From the NCBI GenBank assembly GCA_016931085.1, contig JAFGFO010000201.1:1-17193 (forward strand): a stretch of DNA of 17,193 nucleotides, read 5' to 3'. The notes beneath the pieces were generated by a model. It saw only the letters and a list, made by a program, of their open reading frames with translations. It made no database searches and was not told the origin of the DNA. Below, one piece after another: positions 7,387 through 16,700 of the stretch; the stretch's first letter is position 1, and each line of letters begins with the position of its first letter. A program made the translations under genes and the position numbers. The DNA is from Thermoflexales bacterium (lineage in GTDB: Bacteria > Chloroflexota > Anaerolineae > Fen-1058).

Positions 7387-7425
7387 CTTTGCCCCCTTTT
7401 GTGTAATCGACGTTCAGTCTTTGGA

Positions 7426-7536
7426 GTTTAGACTAAATGCCCATTTTGCGGGTTTTTGGCCAAATTTGCCACCACATATGGTGGTTGCGATTAGCGATAC
7501 TCACGTATATGGGGGTCGTTTGAGATTAGTCTAAAC
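7426..7536. repeat. 11-bp inverted repeat bracketing 111 bp of intergenic DNA
   Basis: GTTTAGACTAA (7426-7436) recurs exactly inverted as TTAGTCTAAAC (7526-7536). The left copy is itself a hyphenated palindrome (TTTAG-A-CTAAA). Between them lies a further palindrome, CCACCA-CATA-TGGTGG. The pair could be two operators for one dimeric regulator, forming a loop in the leader of the minus-strand operon, or ends of a tiny non-autonomous element. No target duplication is evident. Confidence 0.6.
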
Positions 7537-7537
7537 A

Positions 7538-7553
7538 CCAATCAGTCTATTGG
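7538..7553. promoter_or_regulatory. Operator-like palindrome at the minus-strand start site
   Basis: CCAAT-CAGTCT-ATTGG, five-base arms separated by six bases. It covers the position expected for transcription start of the minus-strand promoter, a few bases past its TATAAT box. A protein bound there would block transcription. The cognate regulator is unknown; the divergently placed MerR/B12 protein is one candidate. Confidence 0.45.
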
Positions 7554-7557
7554 GTTC

Positions 7558-7586
7558 ATTATATACCACAAAAGGCTTTTTGTCAA
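7558..7586 (-). promoter_or_regulatory. Consensus sigma70-type promoter for the minus-strand operon
   Basis: Read on the minus strand, TTGACA (7581-7586) and TATAAT (7558-7563) are both perfect consensus hexamers, separated by exactly 17 bases. The predicted start is near 7551, leaving a leader of about 165 bases before the epimerase-like gene. A promoter this strong on paper usually needs a repressor, which fits the palindrome over the start site. Confidence 0.8.
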
Positions 7587-7604
7587 GATTCTGTATATAT
7601 TTTT

Positions 7605-7618
7605 AAGGTTGAAACCTT
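7605..7618. promoter_or_regulatory. Palindrome overlapping the -35 box of the plus-strand promoter
   Basis: AAGGTT-GA-AACCTT, six-base arms. Its right arm shares two bases with the TTGACA box that starts at 7617, so a bound repressor could hide that box. It lies between the two divergent promoters and could affect both. Confidence 0.45.
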
Positions 7619-7645
7619 GACAAAATATGAATATTATGCTATCAT
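7617..7645 (+). promoter_or_regulatory. Sigma70-type promoter for the permease-ATPase-regulator genes
   Basis: TTGACA (7617-7622) and TATCAT (7640-7645), one mismatch from consensus, with a 17-base AT-rich spacer. The predicted start is near 7652, giving a leader of about 40 bases before the permease ATG, which has GGAGGT at 7681-7686. Only about 30 bases separate this promoter from the opposing one, so the two are probably regulated together. Confidence 0.75.
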
Positions 7646-7693
7646 AGATACACGATGGGGTTATGAAGAGATGGAATTTTTGGAGGTAGTGAG

Positions 7694-8845
7694 ATGGCAC
7701 TTTACTTGGCTCTCAAAGAGATGTGGCGAAACAGGGGCAGGTTCATACTGGTCAGCCTGGTGATTGCGTTGATCACGGTACTCGTCCTCTTTACAGCCGC
7801 CCTGGCCGAAGGGTTGGGGTCAGGCAACCGTGAATATATCCAAAAGCTAGACGCCGATCTGTTGGTATACAAGGAGAAGGTCGACTTGATTATAGCCACC
7901 AGCCGCGTCGATCGCCCCACCTATAACGACATCCGGCGCGTCGGGGGCGTGCGCGAGGTGGGCTCGCTGAGCTTTAGCAACGTATCGATCGTCTTGGAAG
8001 GGTCTGAGCCGCTGAAGGTAGCCTTGATTGGCGTAGAGCCTGGCAAGCCCGGCGAGCCTTCCGTCAGATACGGCAGCCAACTGCGTGGCAAGCGCGCCAA
8101 CGAGGCCATCATCGACAGCAACGTGGCGGCCCAATCGGGCCTGCGCGTGGGCGACGAGCTGACGATCAAGTCCATCCAGGGCACTCGAGAAGAACTGTAT
8201 ACCTTGCGCGTGGCAGGCACGAGCTCCAGCCAAAAATACTCCTTGCAGCCTTCCGTGTTCGTTCCATACGAGACCTTCGACCAGATCAAGCCGCAGGCAG
8301 TGCTTGGAGGGGCGGGTGGCGAGCTGGCATCCAACATCGTCGCCGTCAAGCTGGACAATCCGGCCGGGCGCAAGCTGATGGCCGCGCGCATCCAGTCTCA
8401 AGTCAAAGAGGTGGAAGCGGTCGATCTGCAGACAGCGTACGAATCGACGCCTGGCTACAGCGCCCAGCAAAACACGTTGAACACCCAGCAGTACTTTGTG
8501 TTCATCATCAGCATTCTCGTCATCGGTGGCTTCTTTCAAATCCAGACTTTGCAAAAAGTCGCCCAGATTGGCATGCTCAAGGCGATCGGCACGCCCAACG
8601 GCGTCATCGCCGTAGCGGCTGCTGCGCAAATCGTCGCCACCACCCTGCTAGGCGTAGCGATAGGAGTTGTGGTCACGCTGGCCTTATCGGTGGTGATCCC
8701 GCCGGTCGTGCCCATCATCTTTTCGCCCTTGTCGGCGGCGCTGGTCATCCCGGCCCTGATCCTGATGGGGCCGATGGGTGGGATGGTCTCTATCCTGCAT
8801 TCGCTCAGGATCGAGCCTTTGACGGCTTTGGGGTTAGCGTCGTAA
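7694..8845 (+). CDS. ABC transporter permease, MacB/FtsX type
   Basis: This 383-residue protein has the standard layout. An N-terminal helix (about 17-39) is followed by a large extracytoplasmic MacB-PCD-like domain (about 40-262) and three C-terminal helices (about 267-284, 302-330, 338-362) with the FtsX domain. The cytoplasmic segment QKVAQIGMLKAIGTPNG between the first two C-terminal helices is the usual coupling region to the ATPase. Such permeases do not carry substrate through the membrane like classical exporters; they transmit ATP-driven motion to the outside. The ATG is set by GGAGGT. Its ATPase partner lies 63 bases downstream. No HlyD-type adaptor is seen in the window, so it may be a two-component type. 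Substrate is unknown. Confidence 0.88.
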   Translation: MALYLALKEMWRNRGRFILVSLVIALITVLVLFTAALAEGLGSGNREYIQKLDADLLVYKEKVDLIIATSRVDRPTYNDIRRVGGVREVGSLSFSNVSIVLEGSEPLKVALIGVEPGKPGEPSVRYGSQLRGKRANEAIIDSNVAAQSGLRVGDELTIKSIQGTREELYTLRVAGTSSSQKYSLQPSVFVPYETFDQIKPQAVLGGAGGELASNIVAVKLDNPAGRKLMAARIQSQVKEVEAVDLQTAYESTPGYSAQQNTLNTQQYFVFIISILVIGGFFQIQTLQKVAQIGMLKAIGTPNGVIAVAAAAQIVATTLLGVAIGVVVTLALSVVIPPVVPIIFSPLSAALVIPALILMGPMGGMVSILHSLRIEPLTALGLAS

Positions 8846-8859
8846 TAATAGATTCAGGT

Positions 8860-8885
8860 GAGCGGAACCTGGCCAGGTGCCGCTC
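8860..8885. repeat. Intercistronic hairpin between permease and ATPase genes
   Basis: GAGCGG and CCGCTC form the outer stem and ACCT/AGGT the inner one, with one A-G mismatch and loop GGCC. It starts 14 bases after the permease stop. No T-run follows. It may stabilise the upstream message or tune relative expression of the two subunits. Confidence 0.5.
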
Positions 8886-8908
8886 AGCTCTGAAACAGGA
8901 GAATTGAC

Positions 8909-9697
<789 letters not shown>

Positions 9698-9704
9698 AGA
9701 GATC

Positions 9705-9736
9705 ACGAATGACACGAATATACGAATTTCACGAAT
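9705..9736. repeat. Four tandem ACGAAT repeats upstream of the MerR/B12 gene
   Basis: ACGAAT starts at 9705, 9714, 9722 and 9731, a period of 8-9 bases; three copies read CACGAAT. The array lies 65-96 bases before the regulator ATG. It could be an autoregulatory operator array, since Thermus CarH is known to bind direct repeats, or a widespread short AT-rich intergenic repeat of no regulatory role. One isolated CACGAAT also occurs at 17007-17013. Confidence 0.7.
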
Positions 9737-9800
9737 GTCTTTTTGATCTACTGCCCAATGCGTGTCATCCGCTGCTGCTCATAGATTCTATGGAGACACT

Positions 9801-10742
9801 ATGAAGCAGGCGGCGACCCAAGACTTGGTTTACAACATTGGGGCGGTGGCCCGCATGACGGGCATCTCCATCGCCACGTTACGCGCTTGGGAGCGGCGTT
9901 ATGGCTTCCCCCGAGCCGGGCGCAGCGCCGGCGGACACCGCCTGTACTCTGAGGGCGACGTCAGTGGGCTGCGGTGGATCAAGGCGCAGCTCGACGGCGG
10001 CCTGCGACCCTCCAAGGCGATCGAGGCCTGGCAGCACCACAAGGGCGAGATTTTGGAGCCGGCCGCATCCGCACCGGCCAACCAGCCGATGGGGCTGGAG
10101 GTATTTCACCGGCAGCTTTTCCAGGCGTTGGCGGCTCACGACACGGCCCGGGCCGACCACATCCTGGGTGAGGCTCTGCTGGCACACAACCTGGACAACA
10201 TCATGCTGGATGTCATTGGTCCTGCCATGGCCGACATCGGGCAAGCCTGGATGGATGGTCGCCTGGACGTCGCCACCGAGCATCTCGCCACCAATTACCT
10301 GCGCCACCGCTTGCAGACCTGGGCCCTCAGCAGCGCGCCGCCGCGCCAGGTGGCGCCGGTGGTGCTGGCCTGCGCGCCGGGCGAATGGCACGAAGGCGGC
10401 CTGCTCATCCTGGCTGCCTTGCTGCGCCGGCGGCGTTGGCCGGTGGTCTACCTGGGGCAAAGCGTGCCTCTACCGGACCTGGCAAAACTGGCCGGCGAAG
10501 TCAAGCCCCAGATCATTGTCCTGTCGGCAACGCTGGAAGAATCGGCCCGTGCCCTGGCCGAGCTGCCTAAATGGCTGCCTGCAGCGAGCGGGACAGGCCA
10601 GCCGGTGGTGGCGTATGGGGGGCAAGCCTTTGACCGACAACCCGAATGGCGCGCCCGCGTGCCCGGCACCTTCCTGGGCCAAACCCTGCGCGAGGGCTTG
10701 CAGGCGCTAGAGAGCATGATTCAGGCAAAAGGGGGCGCTTGA
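9801..10742 (+). CDS. MerR-type regulator with B12-binding domain, CarH/LitR-like
   Basis: I chose the ATG at 9801, behind GGAGAC, giving 313 residues; a GTG at 9762 would add 13 unconserved residues. Residues 11-70 are a MerR winged helix (YNIGAVARMTGISIATLRAW, ERRYGFP, GHRLYS). Residues about 98-180 form the helical B12-cap domain, with W150-x9-E160-H161. The Rossmann B12 domain follows with E195-x-H197-x2-G200, where the His is the expected lower cobalt ligand. These two motifs mark the CarH/LitR photoreceptors, which bind adenosylcobalamin, tetramerise on DNA in the dark and let go in light. Residue 151 after the Trp is Met. It follows the ABC genes by 103 bases on the same strand and is convergent with the giant permease gene (10-base gap). 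Confidence 0.88.
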   Translation: MKQAATQDLVYNIGAVARMTGISIATLRAWERRYGFPRAGRSAGGHRLYSEGDVSGLRWIKAQLDGGLRPSKAIEAWQHHKGEILEPAASAPANQPMGLEVFHRQLFQALAAHDTARADHILGEALLAHNLDNIMLDVIGPAMADIGQAWMDGRLDVATEHLATNYLRHRLQTWALSSAPPRQVAPVVLACAPGEWHEGGLLILAALLRRRRWPVVYLGQSVPLPDLAKLAGEVKPQIIVLSATLEESARALAELPKWLPAASGTGQPVVAYGGQAFDRQPEWRARVPGTFLGQTLREGLQALESMIQAKGGA

Positions 10743-10752
10743 CCCCTATCTT

Positions 10753-13700
10753 TCAGCTTTGAGTCTTTGCGGCGACCGCCCCGCCAATCGCTTGGGCCAT
10801 CAAGACGCCAGCTAACACGGCCATCACGCCACACAACGCAAAGAGCTTGCGGCTGGCGTCTAGAAAATCCTCAACGCTTTGGCGGCGCACGGCGATTCTG
10901 AGAGTCCCTAACTGTTTGCCGCCCTCGCCTTGCCGCAAGGGCGTCGAGATACTCCACACGCTCTCATTGCGCCACGTGTCCTCTTGGATGGTGGTTTCCG
11001 CAGGCACCGCCACAGCCTCATCAATCAACGCCAGTTGGTCCGAGAGCATGATCTCGCCCTGCTTGTTGACCAGCGCCATGTAAGCCACGTCTTCGCCCAA
11101 GGCGTCATCGCTCACTTGTTGTAGACGTTCCAGGTCGAGCGATTGGGCCAGGTCCATCATCTCGACAGGCGAGGGCGTCCGTCCTCGCATCAAGGTGGCC
11201 AGGTTCAGGTCGGAATTGGAAAGCGCGTGAGCCATCCACTCGATCCAAACGGTCCAGTTGCTTTTGAGCATAGCCTCGACGTGATAACGCTCGATGGGGA
11301 TAGCGACGCATTCCAGCACACCCACCATCACCGTCACCAACACCATCAGTGCGATCGTCAAGCGCGTCTGCACCGAAAACGCGGCTTTGACTCTGCCGAG
11401 ACCGCGCCCCGGCAGTTCTTCAAAGGGCGTGGCTTGCCCGCCGGCCCGTCGCTGTGCTGCCCGGGCCAACGGGGAGCACAGCGCAAGGCTCACCAGCACG
11501 CCGAGGGCGGCCATCGCCAGTCCCACGCCGCCCAACGTGCTCCACAGCCGTGATTGCAAATCGTCCAGACTGTGCGCGTCCAGCGTCACGCGCACCGAGC
11601 CAAGTATCTGCCCGTCCTGGTTGTGGATGGGCGCCGCTGCCTGTACCACCGGGCGCCCATTTTTGTCTTCCAAAAATACGCTGACCTGGTCAGGTGCCTG
11701 GAAGGGCGGCGCGAGTTGGCCTATCTTTTTAATGTCCATATTGACCAGCACGATGTCGTCGTGGTCGGCAATGCTAAAGTCAAGCAGGCCGTTTCTTTGC
11801 AGCCTGGCTTTGAACGATTTGAATTGAGACAGCGACTGGTCATTGCCAAACGCGCCGCTGCCGCGCAGCGTGTTCCAATCAAGCCGGCGCGCCCGCTTGG
11901 GCAGGGACAGTTCGACCGTGCCGGCATTCACCGCCGCCAACTGGCGCGCTTTGTCAAAAGTCAATTGCGCAAGATAGCCGCGGGCGTGCCTGGCCACGAC
12001 GGCAATCAGCCCGGCCGACGCCACGAGCATCAGGACGGCCGTGCCGAGCGCCAAGCGTTTTTGGATGGCTCCTATGGCGGCGTGCTGCGGTGATACGGAG
12101 CGCCTCGCGGCACTCTGCGATATGGCCATCGTCTCGATGGCCGGGCCGCGCAGGATCGTTCGCGCCGGCAGCCAGGCGGCGACGGCGCAGACCAACGGCG
12201 CGGCAGCCAGGCCAACCAGGCCGGTGGCCAGCGCCGCTTGAACCGAACGCCATGCCGCCGCCCATACATCCAGCTCCGGCACGCCCCACGCATTGCCGCC
12301 ATAGACGGTCGCCAGGATCACCACCAGCCCCAGCCCGGCGGCCAGCCCCCACACGCCGCCCAGCAGGCCCATCAAGGCCGCCTCGCCGGTGACGACGGTC
12401 AGCGCTTGCCGCCGTGTCGCGCCCACCGCGCGCAGCAGGCCCAGCTCGCGCCGCCGCTCGGCGATGCTGATGAGGGTCGTGTTGACCACGCCTAGCGCCG
12501 CCGCCAGAATGGCCAGCAGCAAGAGCGCGCTCGCCACCGCGCCCAGTTGGTCCGTAACCTGCGCAATGGTTTGATTAAAGTTATCCAGATCAATCAGGAA
12601 AAGGCCGTAGCGCTCGGCGACGGCCTGGACCTCTGCCACTAATTGCTGGCGGTCGGCCTGCGGCGTGGGCATAATCACCAACGTAAACGGCTCGGAAAGC
12701 TCGAACGCATCACGCACGCTGGCGCTGATGATAGAAGCGTTGACATACGGCTGGCCTATGCCCGCCACGACGCAATCCAGTGGCCCACGCTTGCCGGTGA
12801 TGGTCAAATGCTCATACAGCCCCACGCCGTTGTTGCGTGCCACGAGAGGGCTAAGCAACACGCCACAGCCCTTTTCCAAGATGGGCAAGGCGCGCTCCCA
12901 ATCGCCCTGGCCGAACACAAAGATCCAATCGCGCGTTGTGCGCACGTCCTGCGGGCTGAGCACGAACGAGAAATAATTGGGGAAAAAGGCGATTTCCGGC
13001 GCGATCACAAAATTCCACTGCAAGACCGCGCCATCGCTGCCCACCGTGGATTCTATCGATCGAGCCGCGCCGGGCGGCAGGCGCATAGATTCCATATCGA
13101 CATAAGCCGCCACGCCTTGCCGCGGATCAAACGTGGCGACGACAAAGATCTGCTGATTGGCTGTGCGCCGGAAAGTGGGACCAAATAATTCGTCGAACAA
13201 AAAGGCCAGGCCGCCCGTGAGGCCCACCATCATCGTCAAACCCACTGCCAGCGTGACGATCGTCAGCATCACCCGCCCGCGCGCCGAGCCGCGCCCAAGA
13301 TTATCCGCCGACAAGCGGCCGGCCGCCCCCCACCACCGCGCCAATGGACGCCGCGCCAACCCCGCGGCGGCGTTGATCATTTGGGGCAACACCAGTCCCA
13401 AAGCACACAGCCAAAGCAGCATACACACGACGGTCAGCGCCAAGTCGAGAGGGTACCACACCCACTCGCCCGGCGGGGCGATGACGAGCCACACAAGCAT
13501 TGCAACAAGGCTGAGCGTTCCTATCAAGTATGATGAGCGTGCAAGACGAACTCGGCCAGTGGTTGATGGTCGTTGGTCACTACTCCGCAGCGCTTCCAAG
13601 GGCGATACCCGCGCTGCTCGCCAGGCCGGAATGAGCACCGCTGCCAGGGACGTGCCCAGCCCCAGGCCGGCCCCAAACAGCACTCTGCCTGGCGAGCTTG

Positions 13701-16700
13701 CCCCGCCCGACCAGGCGCTAAACATCGGCCCGCCAAACGCCTTGAGCAAGGCCTGGACGAGCCAGGCAAAAGGAAAGCCGCCCACCACGCCTAACAGCGT
13801 CCCCGCCCCGCCCACCAGCAGCGCCTCGACCAGCACCAGGTGCATCACCTGGCCGCGTGTCATTCCAAGCGAACGCAGCACGCCTATCTGCCGCCGCCGC
13901 TGCGTGATCGACATTAAAAACGCGTTCAGCACCATAAAGCCGGCCGCCGCCGATACCGCCAAGCCGATCATACCCAGCACCGTGTCCACCTGCCCGAACA
14001 GCCCCGCCGCCACGGCCTTGACATCCTCGACCTGGGTCAGCAGCGTGATCAGCGAGCGGCTGATGACGTCGGCGGCGATGGTCATGGCCACCGCCAACGC
14101 CACCGCCAGCATGCTGAGGACAGTGCGGGCGCGATGCTCTTGGAGGTTACGCCAGGCCAGGGAGAGTGAGATGGAAAACGTAAAACCCTCTGTGCGCCGC
14201 GAGGGCAGACGTGAAACGTGCCGCGTGCCTGACATTTGGCGTCTGACGCTTAACGGCTTGAGCGACGCCTGCTCGCCGCGGGTTGCCTCGACCACATCCA
14301 TCGCCGCCGCCTGCCGCGCCGGGTAATACGCCGCCAGCGAGGCGACCAGCGGCCCGAAAATCAACGCACCCACAGCCGCCAGGCCCCAATCGCGCAGGCC
14401 CGCGCCCAGTGTCATTTGAATCGTTTGCCAATCGCCGCGCACGCCGATGGAGGAGGTGCCATTCGGCAAGATGAGCGCGCCAAAGGTCAACACCATCAAC
14501 AGCCCCAGTCCGTCGGCAACAACAGCTGCCAGCAAGCCCAACACCGCCGCCTCGGCCACCACCGCCTGGCGCACCTGGCGCTGCGTGGCGCCGACGGCGC
14601 GCAGCAGGCCCAACTCGCGCCCGCGCTCGGAAACATTGATGACCATCGTGTTGACCACGCCCAAGGCTGCCACGACGACAGCCAACAGCACCAACGCGTT
14701 GAGCAAGGAGCTTAGCCGGTCAGCCATCTCCATCAGCGGGTCAAAGACTCCGTTGTAATCGGCGCTCATCGCCATAGTGGGGAACGGCTCGAGCGCCTGC
14801 CGCACCCGGAGCATGGCCGCATCGACATCTTGGCCGCGATTGACGATGATTCCAATATGCGTCGGCGCGTTGATGTCGAAATAGGCTTGCCCATCGGTGT
14901 ACGGCAAGACCGTCATCATCCAGCCGCTGCCGCCGATGCCGGCGACAGTGAAAGCGAGCTCGCCGTGGGGCGTTTGCAGCGGGAACGAGTCGCCCACCTT
15001 CACGCCCAAACGCTCCGCCACGATGGGCGGCACGAGCGCCGCGCGCCCGCGCCGCATCAGTCGAAGCGCCGTTTCGGGATCGCCCTCGTGAAATTCAAAA
15101 TTGCCGATCTGCAAGAACGGCTCGACGTCGACAAAAATCCCCGGCGCGCCCGGCACCGAGCCTAGCTCCGGCGGCACAGGCGCAAAGCGGCAGCGTTCGA
15201 TTTGAATGACGCCCTCTTGGACCAATGGATCGAGCGCGCGGATGACCGGCTGCAAGTCGAAATCGGGGTTTTCGGAGATGTACTGGAAAAAGTTCTCGAC
15301 CGACATGTCGCCCGAACTGATCACAGACGCGATATCTACCGTGATGAACGTGTTCTCGTGCAGCATCAGGCCCAGGCGGCCCAAGGCGCCCTTGAGAGCC
15401 GCCGTCATCAAGCCGCTGGTGGCGACGATGATGGTCAAGCCGGCGGTGAGCGCCCCGGCGGTGAGCGCCGCGCGCGATTTGTTGCGACCGATGTTATCGC
15501 TGGCCAATCGCCCCGCCGTGCCGAGCCAACGCACGAGCACGGGCCGGCACGCGGCGTTGATGGGACCGACCAGGGCCGGGAGCAGCAGCACCGCTGCGCC
15601 GAGCAGCGCGGCTTGTCCAACGACCATGGCGGCCTGCGCGACGAAAATGCTGGGCCGCGCCAGCAAGCCAAACGCGGCAATCCCAACGCTCGCCAATCCC
15701 AACAAGGCCACGCCCACACGCGAGAGGCGACGACGCGGTGTTTGTGTGCCTCTCCGCGCGAGTGGCTCCCCCTCCGGGCGCACGGCGACGATGGGCGGCA
15801 CGCGGCTGGCTCGCCAGGCCGGTTGAAGCGCCGCGCTGAGCGTCACCGCCAGGCCCATCGCCATGCTGAGCGCGACGCTCCAGGCCGGCACGCTGAACGG
15901 CGCGCCTTGGAGTATGCCCATCGCGCGCATCACGCCCCACGCCAAGCCCAGGCCCACCAGCACGCCCGCCACAACGCCGGCCGATCCCAACAAGCCTGCT
16001 TCCGCCAAGACCATGTTCATCACCTGCCGGCGTGTCATGCCCAGCGCGCGCAGCGCGCCGATCTCTCGCGTCCGGGCGGTGATGGACATGCCAAAAGCGT
16101 TTAGAATCACAAAGCTGGCAGCGAGCAGAATGATGAGGCCAACTATCGCCAAGCCGGCTTGCACCAGGAGCGTGTTGCCCGCTAGCGCAGGCCCTCTTTC
16201 AGGCACGCCGCGCGCAATAACAAATTGGTCGCCCAGAGCTTGCGCCAGTTCCGCTTTGGCTTCGTCGACATCCGCGCCAGGCCGCAAGGCAACTTCAATG
16301 CGGTCAATCCATAGACCCTTAGAGTCTTTGCCTCCTGCACTTGGTTTGGAGGTGCTGCGCAAGGCCCTAAGAGTCTCTAACGGGACAAAGGCCGTCGTCT
16401 GATCGGCCAAGCTTTGAATGTCCTGCTCGATCTGCAAGCGCCCGGCGATTCGCAGCGTGGCCGTATGGGCCGGCGTCGACACGACGAGCTCGTCGCCAAT
16501 GTTGAGACTGTGATCGAGCGCGAGCGCCATCGGCAGCACAATACTGTCTGGCGCATCGAGAAACGCGCCATTGGCCAGTTCCAGCTTGTGCAAAGCCAGG
16601 TAACTGGAAGGCTCAACGCCGAGCAACGTCAGCTCACCGATCTGGGTATTTGCCTTGAGGCGCAAGGAAGGCGCGGCTTGCTCGACGGAAGGCGACGCGC

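Noticed and set aside
9762..9800. GTG start adding 13 residues to the MerR/B12 regulator
   Set aside because: No ribosome site before it; the ATG at 9801 has GGAGA at good spacing and leaves a typical MerR N-terminus.
10743..10752. Bidirectional terminator between the convergent genes
   Set aside because: Only ten bases separate the stop codons, and no stem with a T-run was found there.
13157..14326. Plus-strand frame of 389 codons opposite the giant permease
   Set aside because: It is rich in Ser, Pro, Arg and Thr with no domain; the opposite strand has continuous FtsX homology.
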